Assembly (NCBI GenBank): GCA_016218705.1
Contig: JACRDC010000004.1
Location: 1 to 64,000, forward strand
Direction of reading: 5' to 3'
DNA from: Desulfarculus sp.
Lineage (GTDB): Bacteria > Desulfobacterota > Desulfarculia > Desulfarculales > Desulfarculaceae
DNA length: 64,000 nucleotides
Shown: piece after piece, positions 1 through 8,833 of the stretch
Numbering within the stretch: the stretch's first letter is position 1
How the letters are laid out: every line of letters starts with the position of its first letter
Position numbers and translations under genes: made by a program
Notes under the pieces: model-generated
Told to the model about the DNA's origin: nothing
The model's input: the letters and a program-made list of their open reading frames with translations, nothing else
Database searches by the model: none

Positions 1-67
1 CAGTCGCCCTACGGGCTCCTTCCGTCAAGCCCACGACCTCTCCCATCTCCCGCTTCTCATCTGCCAT
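1..67 (-). CDS. 5' end of an unidentified protein, cut by the window edge
   Basis: An ATG at 65-67 on the minus strand is preceded by a strong AGGAGG ribosome site about seven bases upstream. It opens a frame that runs off the window after 22 codons, beginning MADEKREMGEVV. The residues are charged and show no signal peptide. It is too short to recognise. The start overlaps the end of the small reading frame at 25-210, so at most one of the two may be real, or the two are coupled. Confidence 0.35.
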   Translation of the reverse strand, partial: MADEKREMGEVVGLTEGARRAT

Positions 68-210
68 CCCAATGCCTCCTTGTACACGTCTCGGGTCTGT
101 TTATCCCAATTCCGTGTCCAAGGAAACCGGGGGCACCTCACCGACAGAGACAGGAGCAAAACCAAGGATAATGGCAACAAGGCATAACGGGACGACACTT
201 TGCTAAACAT
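25..210 (-). CDS. Small hypothetical protein with a signal-like N-terminus
   Basis: The frame encodes 61 residues. The ATG at 208-210 has a GGGGGAG ribosome site at good spacing. The N-terminus (MFSKVSSRYALLPLSLVLLLSLSV) is a basic stretch followed by a hydrophobic run, as in a signal peptide or single membrane segment, and is then followed by a short basic tail. No family is recognised. It lies downstream of the histidine kinase on the same strand. It may be the intact start of a gene whose remainder was lost by frameshift, because the tail looks unlike a mature secreted domain. Confidence 0.25.
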   Translation of the reverse strand: MFSKVSSRYALLPLSLVLLLSLSVRCPRFPWTRNWDKQTRDVYKEALGWQMRSGRWERSWA

Positions 211-443
211 CCTGAACTCCCCCAATAGACAATGGGTTATTAAGGAGCCAACCCCGCTTGGTTTGGCTCGGTTACGGTAACAGCGCGGTATTGGGCGGCA
301 TGCTAGGCTAGGTTCCCCCCTGGGACGGGGGCTAAGGCACGGCAGGCGTCCCCCCCTGACCCCGCAGATAATCTAGCACACCCGTGGCGAGGCAATCTAG
401 GGGATATCGGACCGTGAGGAGTTTTGCTTGGCCTGCGGTCTAC

Positions 444-1550
444 TCAGACGCCGGCATTCTGGCCGGCCAACAGCGTGGTGCGGATGGCCCGGCGCCGCTC
501 CAGGGGCAACTCCAGCAGAAAGGTGGCCCCCTGGCCGGGCTGGGACTGCACCCGCACGCTGCCGCCGTGGGCCTGCACGATCCTCTTGAGCACCGCCAGG
601 TCTATGCCCAGGCCGTCGGCCTTGGTGCTGAAGAAGGGGTTGAAGATGAAAGGCAGGTCCTGGGGGGCGATGCCCCGGCCGCTGTCGCTGAAGGTCAGCC
701 GGCAGCAGTTGTCCTCCTGGCGGGCCTCTATGTTGATGGCCCCGCCCTGGGGCGTGAACTCCAGGGCATTGTCAATGAGGATGCCCAGGCCCCTTTGTAT
801 TTGCTGCCTGTCCAGGGCCAGGCGCAATTCCTGCATCTGGGTGCGCACAGTTATCTGACACTGGGCGATCTGATCGCCGCGCGCCCGCAAGGTTTCCTCC
901 ACCACCTCGCCCAGAGACTCCTCGGCCAGGCTGGGGTCGTGCAGGGCCACCAGGTCGTTGACCTTGCGCACCAAAAGCTCTATGCGGTTGAGGTTGTTGA
1001 TGATGTATTTGTAGTACTGGTCATGGTCCATGGAGATGCGGCAGGACTTGTACAGACGGTTGACGAACCCGCCGATGCCGGTCAGGGGATTGCGCAACTC
1101 ATGGGCGATGGAGTTGGCGATGGTCAAGAGGTCGCCGTAGTTGGCCTTGCCCAGTATCCTTTCCAGCTTCTTCTGGTGGTCAATGTCCTCCAGGCCCAGG
1201 AGGATCAGGGGCGCCCGCCCCGGCTCGGGCGGCACCTGGTCCAGGGACAGAAAGGCGAAGAACCCCTGGCCCTGTCCGTTGCGCAATAAGAGTTCGCCCC
1301 GGAAGGCCTGGCCTTGGCTGGCCAGGTGCAGCAGGTTGGGGTAGAGGAAGTCCTGGTCGTCGGACATGAAGAAGCGTGACAGGGCCTGGCCCTGGGCCTC
1401 AGTGGCCTGGCAGCCCAGGAGCCTCTCGGCCTGGGGGTTTAGGTACAACACCGTGCCCCCCAGGTCGGCCAGGATGACGGCGTGGGTCAGGGTGCCCAGC
1501 ACCTGGCTCAGCAAATGGGGAGAAGCGGACAGGCCGGGCGGTAGTTCCAT
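444..1550 (-). CDS. PAS-domain sensor histidine kinase
   Basis: This is a 368-residue soluble two-component kinase. An N-terminal PAS domain (about residues 12-120) is followed by a DHp/H-box with the motif SIAHELRNPLTG (phospho-acceptor His150). A GHKL ATPase domain shows the N box (LIDNALEF), G1 (DSGRGI), F box (FNPFFSTK) and G2 (GLGIDLAVLKRIV). No transmembrane segment is visible, so it should sense a cytoplasmic signal. I chose the ATG at 1550 because GGAG lies just upstream; the frame is open further but lacks a ribosome site there. No response regulator gene is adjacent. It is divergent from the patatin gene, with about 225 bases between the two starts. Confidence 0.9.
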   Translation of the reverse strand: MELPPGLSASPHLLSQVLGTLTHAVILADLGGTVLYLNPQAERLLGCQATEAQGQALSRFFMSDDQDFLYPNLLHLASQGQAFRGELLLRNGQGQGFFAFLSLDQVPPEPGRAPLILLGLEDIDHQKKLERILGKANYGDLLTIANSIAHELRNPLTGIGGFVNRLYKSCRISMDHDQYYKYIINNLNRIELLVRKVNDLVALHDPSLAEESLGEVVEETLRARGDQIAQCQITVRTQMQELRLALDRQQIQRGLGILIDNALEFTPQGGAINIEARQEDNCCRLTFSDSGRGIAPQDLPFIFNPFFSTKADGLGIDLAVLKRIVQAHGGSVRVQSQPGQGATFLLELPLERRRAIRTTLLAGQNAGV

Positions 1551-1775
1551 GGGCTTTCTCCAGCGCGGGCGCGCAACATGGCCACTAATATTTATTATCA
1601 ACGTTTTGGGGGGCGCCTGGCCATGGTTTTCGCGGCTGGGCGGCGCCTTGCCGCCAGCCAGGGGGGCTTGGGCATAAGCGCTATGCAAGCGCGGGGGCGT
1701 TTGCTATCCTGGCGCTCGGCACCACTTATTAAGCTTGCAAGCTGGTTCACGGTCCTCGTCAAGGGAGCGCGCCCC

Positions 1776-4007
1776 TTGCCACGCCTTTCGCCCCGGAGTT
1801 GGCCCTTGCCACCGTTACTCTTGGCCGGCTGGGCCTTGCTGCTGGTCCTGGCCCTGGGTCTTGGCCCGGCCTTGGCCGGCCAGGCCCCAGAGGCCGCGCC
1901 CCCGGCGGCGCCACGCCTAAAGGTGGGTCTGGCGCTCTCCGGCGGCGGGGCCCGGGGCCTGGCCCACATCGGGGTGCTCAAGGTCATCGAGGAGCTGGGC
2001 ATCCCCGTGGACATGGTGGCCGGCACCTCCATGGGCTCCATCGTGGGCGGGCTTTATAGCGCCGGCTACACCCCGGCCCAGATTGAGGAGATCGTGGCCA
2101 AGGTGGACTGGAAGGAGTCCTTCTCCTCCCAGCCCGAGCGCCGGCTGTTGCGCTTCGATCAGAAAGACGAGAACCGGAAATACCTGTTCGAGGTGGGCCT
2201 GGGCGACGGCACCGTGCACCTGCCCGCCGGGCTGATAAGCGGCTACAAGCTCACGGCTCTCCTGACCCGCCTGTGCCTGCCCGTGGCCCACGTGGACGAC
2301 TTCGACCGCCTGCCCATACCCTTCCGGGCCGTGGCCACCGACCTGACCAACGGCGAGGCCGTGGTGCTGGGCCGGGGCAACCTGGCCCAGGCCATGCGGG
2401 CCTCCATGTCCATTCCCTCGGTCTTCCCGGCCTACGAGCTGGAGGGGCGCCTGCTGGTGGACGGCGGAGTGGTGCAGAACCTGCCGGTGCGCACGGTCAG
2501 GGACATGGGCGCCGACGTGGTCATCGCGGTCAACGTCTCCACGCCCCTCAAGGACCGCGGCCATTTGCGCGACTTCGTGGACGTGATGGACCAGACCCTG
2601 AGCCTGCACATGATCCGGGCCACCCTGGAGGATGCCCGCCTGGCGGACCTGGTCATCTCCCCCGACCTTACCAAGATCAGCAACTCCGACTTCGCCAAGG
2701 GCCAGGAGATCAGCGGCATCGGCCTGGGGGCCGCCCGCCAGGCCGCGCCCCGGCTGTTGGCCCTGGCCGCGGGCAAGGGCATCCAATTGGCCGTCAAGCC
2801 CCGCCCAGGGGTGGAGCCGGTGCAAGACATCGTGGTGAGCAAGGTGAGCATGATCGGCCCCCGGGTCTACCAGGCCGAGGTCAGGCGCCTGGCCCCCTTC
2901 GAGCCCGGGCGGAGGGTCAGCAGCCAGGACCTGGACCAGGCCGTGCAAAAGCTCTACGGCCTGGGCACCCTGGAAAACGTGGCCTACGAGGTCATCCCCG
3001 GCCAGGAGGGGCGTTCGGAGGTGCGCTTCACCCTGCGCGAGAAGCCCCTGGGTGACATGGTCACCCGCCTGGGCCTGCGCCTGGGCGTCAACAGCGAGCG
3101 GGCCGACGCCCTGGAGGCCCACCTCAACCTGCGGCGCAACAACCTGTTCTACGGCGGGGCCTATGGCGAGGCCGACGTGTACATGGGCCGCGTCTACGGT
3201 GTCGGCGGCCGCCTGATGCTGCCCAACAAGCCCTGGGCGGGCCTGTTCTTCAGCCCCGAGATTGGCTATCTGAGCAGGCTCTACGATGTCTACGCCAACC
3301 AGTCCATCAAGGCCCAGTACCTGCGCCAGACCTCCAGCCTGGCCCTGGAGGCGGGCCAATACCTGGGCACCCTGGGCGAGGTGCGCCTGGGCTATCTCTA
3401 TCAGGTGGAAACCATCTCGGCGCGTGTGGCCACCATAGACCTGCCCGAGGGCACCGACACCGCCGCCGGCCCCCGCCTGAGCCTGCGCCTGGACAACCTG
3501 GACCGCGACCCCTATGCCACCCGGGGCTTCCGCTCCGAGATCACGGCCTTCCGCAGCATGAAAAGCCTGTACTCCACCCTTGATTTCATGCGGCTGACCT
3601 GGGAGGCCAAGGTGGCCCTGGCCCTCACCGACCGCCAGACCCTGGTGCCCAACTGGAGCCTGGGCACCTCCCTGGACAGCGGCGCGCCCCTGGCCCAGGT
3701 GATGTTCCTGGGCGGCTACCCGGGCCTGTGGGGCTATGCCAACGACGAATTCTTCGGCCAGGAGCTTTTGCGCGCCCAACTGCTGCACCGCTACAAGCTC
3801 ACGCCCAGCCTGTACTGGCAGACCGCGGTCAACGCCGGCAAGGTCAGCGACAGCGTGGAGAGCTCCCTGGCCAAGCTGGACGATCTGCGCTGGGGCGGTG
3901 GCGCCGGCCTGGCCTATGACACCCCCCTGGGACCGGCGGAGGTGACCGTGGGCCTGGGCGAGGCAGGACGGCTGAACCTCTACTTCTACTTCGGTTACGG
4001 GTTCTAG
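1776..4007 (+). CDS. Patatin-like phospholipase with POTRA and Omp85-type barrel (PlpD-like, type Vd)
   Basis: The 743-residue protein is predicted to be an outer-membrane lipolytic enzyme. A signal peptide (to about residue 34) precedes a patatin domain with the oxyanion motif SGGGARG, the nucleophile elbow GTSMG (Ser85) and the catalytic Asp in DGG (Asp229). A POTRA-like segment and a C-terminal beta-barrel of the bacterial surface antigen family follow, ending in the aromatic YFYFGYGF. This order is that of PlpD-type self-secreting phospholipases. I chose the TTG at 1776 because AAGGGAG lies upstream and it places a clean signal peptide at the N-terminus. Upstream ATGs at 1578 and 1683 would add an implausible leader. 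Function is inferred from family. Confidence 0.85.
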   Translation: MPRLSPRSWPLPPLLLAGWALLLVLALGLGPALAGQAPEAAPPAAPRLKVGLALSGGGARGLAHIGVLKVIEELGIPVDMVAGTSMGSIVGGLYSAGYTPAQIEEIVAKVDWKESFSSQPERRLLRFDQKDENRKYLFEVGLGDGTVHLPAGLISGYKLTALLTRLCLPVAHVDDFDRLPIPFRAVATDLTNGEAVVLGRGNLAQAMRASMSIPSVFPAYELEGRLLVDGGVVQNLPVRTVRDMGADVVIAVNVSTPLKDRGHLRDFVDVMDQTLSLHMIRATLEDARLADLVISPDLTKISNSDFAKGQEISGIGLGAARQAAPRLLALAAGKGIQLAVKPRPGVEPVQDIVVSKVSMIGPRVYQAEVRRLAPFEPGRRVSSQDLDQAVQKLYGLGTLENVAYEVIPGQEGRSEVRFTLREKPLGDMVTRLGLRLGVNSERADALEAHLNLRRNNLFYGGAYGEADVYMGRVYGVGGRLMLPNKPWAGLFFSPEIGYLSRLYDVYANQSIKAQYLRQTSSLALEAGQYLGTLGEVRLGYLYQVETISARVATIDLPEGTDTAAGPRLSLRLDNLDRDPYATRGFRSEITAFRSMKSLYSTLDFMRLTWEAKVALALTDRQTLVPNWSLGTSLDSGAPLAQVMFLGGYPGLWGYANDEFFGQELLRAQLLHRYKLTPSLYWQTAVNAGKVSDSVESSLAKLDDLRWGGGAGLAYDTPLGPAEVTVGLGEAGRLNLYFYFGYGF

Positions 4008-4055
4008 CAACGCCACCGGCCAGAGGCCGGCGGCGTCAGTCAAAGGAGACACACC

Positions 4056-4823
4056 ATGTGGGAAGAGCATCTTAAAGGGCAGAACATAGGGCTCAGGCAG
4101 GGGCGCCAGGCCTTTGATCCGGCGCGGCCCAGCCTGTTGTGCGTGCATGGCTCCGGCGGCCGGGCCGAGAACTTCCTGCCCCAGTTGGCGGGGCTCTCCG
4201 GCCAGGTCAACGTGGCGGCCATTGACCTGCCCGGCCATGGCCAGACCCCAGGGCCGGGCTGCCAGGTGGTGAGCGACTACGCCGCCTGGCTGGGTGACTT
4301 TTTGGCCGCCGGGCCGCTCAGGCCGGTGCTCCTGGGCCACTCCCTGGGCGGGGCGGTGGCCATGCAACTGGCCCTGGAGCGGCCCCATCTGCTGCGAGGC
4401 CTTATCCTGGCCGGCACCGGCAGCCGGCTCAAGGTGCTGCCGGCCATCCTGGAGGGCCTGCTGAACAACTTTGCGCCCACGGTGGGCATGATCGTGAAAT
4501 ACGCCTACGCCCCGGGGGCCGACCCCCGGCTCATCGAGCAGGGCACCCGGGAGATGGCCCAGAACGACCCCCAGGTGATCTGGGGCGATTTCACGGCCTG
4601 CGACGGCTTTGACATCAGCCATCGCCTGGGCGAGATACGCCTGCCCGCCTGGTGCATCGTCGGCGACCAGGACAACCTCACCCCGCTCAAGTACAGCCAG
4701 TATCTGGTAAAAAACATCGCTGGCGCGGGCCTGACCGTCATCGAGCAGGCCGGGCACATGGCCTGCCTGGAAAAACCGGCGGCCTTCAACGAGGCGGTGC
4801 TGGACTTCATGGCCGGGCGCTAG
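4056..4823 (+). CDS. Alpha/beta-fold hydrolase
   Basis: The 255-residue single-domain protein carries the alpha/beta hydrolase signature: an early HGSGG oxyanion loop, the nucleophile elbow GHSLGG, an acid in the GDQDNLTP strand-loop, and a C-terminal histidine in QAGHM. No signal peptide is present, so it should be cytoplasmic. The start has AAAGGAGA nine bases upstream. It lies 48 bases after the patatin gene and may be co-transcribed with it. The substrate cannot be told from sequence; esters or thioesters are typical of the family. Confidence 0.85.
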   Translation: MWEEHLKGQNIGLRQGRQAFDPARPSLLCVHGSGGRAENFLPQLAGLSGQVNVAAIDLPGHGQTPGPGCQVVSDYAAWLGDFLAAGPLRPVLLGHSLGGAVAMQLALERPHLLRGLILAGTGSRLKVLPAILEGLLNNFAPTVGMIVKYAYAPGADPRLIEQGTREMAQNDPQVIWGDFTACDGFDISHRLGEIRLPAWCIVGDQDNLTPLKYSQYLVKNIAGAGLTVIEQAGHMACLEKPAAFNEAVLDFMAGR

Positions 4824-4853
4824 GCCGCCTAGGGCGGGCCAGGACGGCCAAGA

Positions 4854-4879
4854 GGAGAAAGCCAGGGATGGCTTTCTCC
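4854..4879. repeat. Perfect hairpin, member of a dispersed family
   Basis: Eleven-base arms GGAGAAAGCCA and TGGCTTTCTCC flank a GGGA loop. The 18-base core is the exact reverse complement of the core of the hairpin at 61389-61416. It lies between the hydrolase and HD-GYP genes and ends about ten bases before the HD-GYP ribosome site, so it could influence termination or translation. Confidence 0.7.
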
Positions 4880-4898
4880 GACACACTAGGGAGGCGCC

Positions 4899-5693
4899 AT
4901 GGACCAGAGCCAGGCCGGCCAACGCCTCTTGGCCGTCATCCAGGAGATCGCCGAGGGGCATTACTCCGACCGCATCATGGACCTGACCCGGCCCGAGGTG
5001 CCCGAGCCCCTGCGCACCGTGGCCGAGGCCATGGGCCTGATGATGGTCAAGGTGGAGGCCCGGGAGTTCAGGCTGCAGCAGCTCGTCGGGCAATTGGAGG
5101 AGCTGAACCAGCGCATCCGCCAGGCCACCATCGCCACGGTCTCGGCCATGGCCAACGCCCTGGCCGCGCGCAACGCCTACACCGAGGGGCACGCCAGCCG
5201 GGTGGGCGAGCTGGCCGGGGCCACGGCTTTGGCGCTGGGCCTGTCCGAGGAGGAGACCGAGGCCGTGCGCCTGGGCGGGCTCTTGCATGACATCGGCAAA
5301 ATCGGCTTCAGCGACCGGCTCTTCGAGGACCACGGCCAGAAGAACCCGCCCGAGCTGGTGAAGATCATCCTGGCTCACCCCGAGATGGGCTACGGCATTC
5401 TGCGCGGTTTGGACTTCCTGGGGCCGGCCCTGGATTTTGTGCGCTGTCACCATGAGCGCCTGGACGGCTCGGGCTATCCCCGCCGCCTCAAGGCCCCGGA
5501 TATCCCCCGGGGCGCGCTCATCATCGCCGCGGCCGACGGCTTTGACGCCATGACCACCGACCGGCCCTACCAGAAGGGCATGGACCAGGAGACGGCCCTG
5601 GCCAACCTGCGCAAGCAGTGCCCCCACCGCCTGGACCCGGAGGTGGTGGAGGCCCTGGCCCGGGTGGTGGCCCGGTGCCCGGGCGGCCCATGA
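4899..5693 (+). CDS. HD-GYP domain phosphodiesterase
   Basis: The 264-residue protein has an N-terminal helical or coiled stretch (about 1-85) and a C-terminal HD-GYP domain. Visible metal and signature residues include the HD of LLHDIGKIGF and the HHERLDGSGYP motif. The family hydrolyses cyclic di-GMP or acts as a degenerate binder; the core residues here look intact. No receiver domain or membrane anchor is present, so the input is unclear. The start follows a GGGAGG site. A hairpin repeat lies directly upstream. Confidence 0.85.
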   Translation: MDQSQAGQRLLAVIQEIAEGHYSDRIMDLTRPEVPEPLRTVAEAMGLMMVKVEAREFRLQQLVGQLEELNQRIRQATIATVSAMANALAARNAYTEGHASRVGELAGATALALGLSEEETEAVRLGGLLHDIGKIGFSDRLFEDHGQKNPPELVKIILAHPEMGYGILRGLDFLGPALDFVRCHHERLDGSGYPRRLKAPDIPRGALIIAAADGFDAMTTDRPYQKGMDQETALANLRKQCPHRLDPEVVEALARVVARCPGGP

Positions 5694-5888
5694 CGGGTCG
5701 GTTGGCGCTTTGGCGCAAGCCCGCGCTGACGGCTCCCGTTGCAGGTTGTTGACAGGACGGCGTCGGTTGGGCGTTGGCTGGTCATTCAGGAATTATCAGT
5801 GTTGCGCTTATCCTGATAAGCCATGTGTTGCCATTGTTTGCAATGCATACAATCAACCATGTCCGCATTTTTCAAATCACAAGTAGCC

Positions 5889-6005
5889 GTCATTGCGAGC
5901 GAAGCGAAGCAATCTCCCGCTTCGTTCTAATTCTCGCCGGGCTTAATGTCAAGAGATCAAGAGCGAAACGGGAGATTGCCGCGTCGCTGCGCTCCTCGCA
6001 ATGAC
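5889..6005. repeat. 117-bp imperfect palindromic intergenic repeat (MITE-like)
   Basis: The element starts GTCATTGCGAG and ends CTCGCAATGAC. The two arms match over most of their length (both include an AATCTCCCG segment and its complement) around a short centre. Repeats with these ends are widespread in proteobacterial intergenic DNA. The reading frame crossing it (5774-6004) has no other coding support. The rest of 5694-6304 holds no gene I can support. Confidence 0.75.
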
Positions 6006-6250
6006 ACTATTTGTTTGATTTTGCCTTACGCAAGGCCTTGGACCAGGCGAGGCTTTTTTTAATTCAGAAACATGGCTTGATCGTATAGGCGCATACCAGT
6101 GTTAACTTGATATGACTCTTGCGCGGGCAAAAGTAGAAGACGGGAGGGGGTAACCCCCGCCCCTGGTATGTTAAACAAGGTCTCTACGGGAGCCGACGGG
6201 GTCGGTCAGGTGAGAGCGCCGCCCGACCCGTATTGGGAGTCGAGGCACTC

Positions 6251-6280
6251 GGCCCCCGCCGGATCGCGCCGGCGGGGGCC
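6251..6280 (-). terminator. GC-rich hairpin after the nrfHA-cytochrome operon
   Basis: Twelve-base perfect arms GGCCCCCGCCGG and CCGGCGGGGGCC surround a six-base loop. It starts 24 bases past the cytochrome stop on the minus strand. There is no T tract, so it may protect the mRNA end or pause polymerase rather than be a classical terminator. Confidence 0.5.
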
Positions 6281-6304
6281 TGGTGTTGGTGGTTGGTGGG
6301 CGCG

Positions 6305-6685
6305 CTACTTCAGGCGGGCCTCCACCTGCTGGGGGCTGATGGGGCCGGCCTGGTTGCCCCAGGCCTGGCGAACGTAGGTCAGGGCGGCGGCGATCTCCTG
6401 GGGACTCAGGCTGCCCTGCCAGGCGGGCATGGTGGCCAGGCCCTTGCGGCCCTTGAGCACCGTGTCAATCAGGGGCGCGGGCTGGCCCAGCACCAGGGCG
6501 CTGCCCTTGAGGGCCGGGAAAGTGGGGGGCAGGCCCTCGCCGCTGGCCCGGTGGCAGGCGGCGCAGTTGTCCTCGAAGACCGCCTTGCCCTGGGCCGCCA
6601 GGTCGGGCTGGGCCAGGGCCTGGCCGGCCAGGACCATGAGGCCCAGGCCGGCCAGTATCGTCAGCTTGCATGGCCGATGCGCCAT
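6305..6685 (-). CDS. Periplasmic class I c-type cytochrome
   Basis: The 126-residue protein has a signal peptide cleaved near AQA/LAQ (about residue 26), one haem-binding CAACH (41-45) and a candidate axial methionine in LATMPAW (Met86), the pattern of a small mono-haem cytochrome c. It starts only four bases after the nrfA stop, so it is very probably translated from the nrfHA transcript. It could pass electrons to or from the NrfHA complex or serve another periplasmic reductase. Its specific partner cannot be read from the sequence. Confidence 0.85.
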   Translation of the reverse strand: MAHRPCKLTILAGLGLMVLAGQALAQPDLAAQGKAVFEDNCAACHRASGEGLPPTFPALKGSALVLGQPAPLIDTVLKGRKGLATMPAWQGSLSPQEIAAALTYVRQAWGNQAGPISPQQVEARLK

Positions 6686-6689
6686 GGGC

Positions 6690-8186
6690 CTACTTGCCCA
6701 GGCTGGCGGCGGGGGTGATCATTTCCTGGATGCCGTAGGGGTCCTTGAACTCCAGCTCCGGGCGGAACTTGAGCTTCTTGACGCCGCGGTCGTTCAGGTA
6801 CTTGGCCATCTCCAGGTTGATGTTCACCGGCACGTCAATGCCCGCCTTGGTCATGGCCTGGCGCAGGAGGCTCTCGGCCTTGTTGGCCATGGCCAGGGCG
6901 TCGGTGCAGATGCGTCCTGCCTCGGTGGGGTTGTGGAAGCCCACCGAGTTCTCGGCGCCGATGTAGATCACGCGGTACAGGGCCTCCAGGTAGAGGTCCT
7001 TGGCCTTGTCGTAGAGGGCCTTGTCAATGGTCTTACCTTCCTTCTGGGCCTTGTGCACGGCCTCGAACATCTTGGCGGTCACCGCCTCGGCATAGCCGGC
7101 GCGGTTCATCATGGACACGGTGCGGTCCTGGATGGCGATGACCTGGTCGGCCAGCCACTCCGGCGACTGGCTGTGGCACTGCTGGCAGGACTTCATGCCG
7201 GCCTTAAGGGGGCTGGTCACGTTGTGGTCCGAGACCTTGTTGGCGCCCACGCGGGTGTAGGGCATGTGGCAGTCGGCGCAGGAGACGTTGGCCTTGAAGT
7301 GCACGCTGTTGTCGGTGAAGAACTCATACTCGGGGTGGCGGATGAAGCCCACCTTGAAGCCGGTGACGCTCTGGGTCCACTCGTTGTGCGAGGGATTGCT
7401 GCGGATGACCTTGATGATCTCCTCGATGCGAATCTGGCCGAACTTGCTGCCCTGCCAGGGGAAGAACACCGAGGTGGACTTCATCTCGGCGTCCTTGGGG
7501 ATGATGTAGGTGACGTGGCACTGGGCGCAGACGGCGCTGCGGGCCTCCTGGCGGGTCAGGGTGGAGGGATCCTTGCCGATCGCCTTGAAGGCGTTCTGCA
7601 GGGTCCAGCGCGACAACTGGGGGCTTAGGTCCTTGTTGTTGTGGCAGTCAACGCAGGCCACGCCCATGCGCTGGAAGTCCTTGGGTATCTTGGCGTGGAC
7701 GTCCAGGTAGGGATCGGCGAAGTACTTGGCGCCCATCTCCTGCATGAGCTTGGGGGCGTAGGGGCTCTTGCAGGTCAGGCAGGCGCCGCCGGCCTTGAGG
7801 CGCGAGGGGTCAATCTCGAGCTGGTCAATGACCATGTAGTAGTGGCCCCGGGGCTCGTTGTACTCCACGCCGAAGCCCCAGCCGTTGAACAACAGCGGCA
7901 TGTAGGGGAACTCGCTGAGCTTGTCGTAGTGGGAGTTCTTCTGGTCGAAGCCGGCCTTGTACTTGCTGAAGGCCGGAGGCTTGGGATCCTTGGTCTTGAG
8001 CCACAGATCGTACTGGTGGGGATAGGCCTTGCCCCAGTTGGCGGGGTCAAAGTCACCGTCGGCGATGCTGTAGGTCTTGGTGGGCTCGGCCTTGGGGGGT
8101 TGGCAGGCCACCAGGGACATCGCCCCCCCGAGGGCCAGGGCCATGACCAGGATGCCGATGAAGGGTTTTCTCAGTTTCATGGACAT
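6690..8186 (-). CDS. nrfA: Ammonia-forming cytochrome c nitrite reductase, catalytic subunit
   Basis: NrfA reduces nitrite to ammonium with six electrons in the periplasm. The 498-residue protein shows the diagnostic catalytic haem motif CLTCK (lysine in place of histidine) and four ordinary motifs: CVDCH, CAQCH, CADCH and CQQCH. The N-terminus ends in a lipobox (SLVAC), so it should be a lipid-anchored form, as known in sulfate reducers. The start has a GAGGAG site. It lies 27 bases downstream of nrfH, which anchors it and feeds it electrons from quinol. In this kind of organism it may serve energy conservation or nitrite detoxification. Confidence 0.97.
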   Translation of the reverse strand: MSMKLRKPFIGILVMALALGGAMSLVACQPPKAEPTKTYSIADGDFDPANWGKAYPHQYDLWLKTKDPKPPAFSKYKAGFDQKNSHYDKLSEFPYMPLLFNGWGFGVEYNEPRGHYYMVIDQLEIDPSRLKAGGACLTCKSPYAPKLMQEMGAKYFADPYLDVHAKIPKDFQRMGVACVDCHNNKDLSPQLSRWTLQNAFKAIGKDPSTLTRQEARSAVCAQCHVTYIIPKDAEMKSTSVFFPWQGSKFGQIRIEEIIKVIRSNPSHNEWTQSVTGFKVGFIRHPEYEFFTDNSVHFKANVSCADCHMPYTRVGANKVSDHNVTSPLKAGMKSCQQCHSQSPEWLADQVIAIQDRTVSMMNRAGYAEAVTAKMFEAVHKAQKEGKTIDKALYDKAKDLYLEALYRVIYIGAENSVGFHNPTEAGRICTDALAMANKAESLLRQAMTKAGIDVPVNINLEMAKYLNDRGVKKLKFRPELEFKDPYGIQEMITPAASLGK

Positions 8187-8213
8187 CTCCTCATTTTTTA
8201 ACTAAGGGGGGGA

Positions 8214-8681
8214 TCACATGGCCCCGGTGTTGCGGTGCGAAAGCCGGCGGTGGCAGTCCCAGCACTGCCGTTCCTCGTTGATGCGCGACACCATCTCGGC
8301 GTGGCAACGCTTGCAGTTGTCCAGCACGATGGCCGCCCCGCTGGGGGATATCTTGATGGTCTCGGGCACCCGGCCGGAGTAGAAGGCGAATACGTCCTGC
8401 ATGCCCGTCAGACCCTTCCAGGCGGCGTGCTTGATGGGATTGTCGTTGGGCAGGTGGCAGGCCACGCATTGCTGGTTGCGGTGTCCGCCGTTGTGGAACC
8501 AGTTCTCGAACTCGCTTTCCATGACGTGACAACTGGCGCAGAACTCGGGGGTGGCCGCCTTGGCGTAGAGCCCCGGCGGCCCGAAACTCACGAACCCGGC
8601 CGCCGCCCCGCCGATCAAGACCAGGATCAGCAGGTTGCGCAGAAGCGTTTTTCGTCTGGACGTGGACTGGGGGGGTCCCAT
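8214..8681 (-). CDS. nrfH: NrfH-type membrane tetrahaem cytochrome c (NapC/NirT family)
   Basis: The 155-residue protein has one N-terminal membrane anchor (about residues 14-33) and four haem motifs (CASCH, CVACH, CKRCH, CWDCH). NrfH proteins oxidise menaquinol and pass electrons to NrfA. The start has an AGGAGGG site. It is the first gene of the nrfH-nrfA-cytochrome operon. Confidence 0.95.
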   Translation of the reverse strand: MGPPQSTSRRKTLLRNLLILVLIGGAAAGFVSFGPPGLYAKAATPEFCASCHVMESEFENWFHNGGHRNQQCVACHLPNDNPIKHAAWKGLTGMQDVFAFYSGRVPETIKISPSGAAIVLDNCKRCHAEMVSRINEERQCWDCHRRLSHRNTGAM

Positions 8682-8805
8682 GGATTCGCCCTCCTCGCTT
8701 GGATTGCCGCACGCGCGCTCGCCGCCGGCAAGCCCGCCAAAACATGCCTACTGAAAAAGTATGGAGCAGCGCCGAAGCGCAAGACAAGGACAAAATTGTG
8801 CATGT

Positions 8806-8833
8806 CTTATAAAAAATCAGTAATGCCAGCCAA
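8806..8833 (-). promoter_or_regulatory. Candidate sigma70 promoter for nrfHA
   Basis: On the minus strand TTGGCT and TATAAG are separated by 16 bases, about 125 bases upstream of the nrfH start, in the only AT-rich part of the intergenic DNA. No clear nitrite/NO regulator site (such as an HcpR-type palindrome) was found. This is pattern evidence only. Confidence 0.3.

Noticed and set aside
1917-5627. A 1236-codon open frame on the minus strand opposite the patatin, hydrolase and HD-GYP genes
   Set aside because: It is the mirror of three well-supported plus-strand genes in GC-rich DNA. Its Gly/His/Gln/Val-rich composition is typical of such artefacts, and it has no domain.
5774-6004. A 76-codon frame at the HD-GYP end
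   Set aside because: Most of it lies in the 117-bp palindromic repeat, and it lacks a ribosome site.
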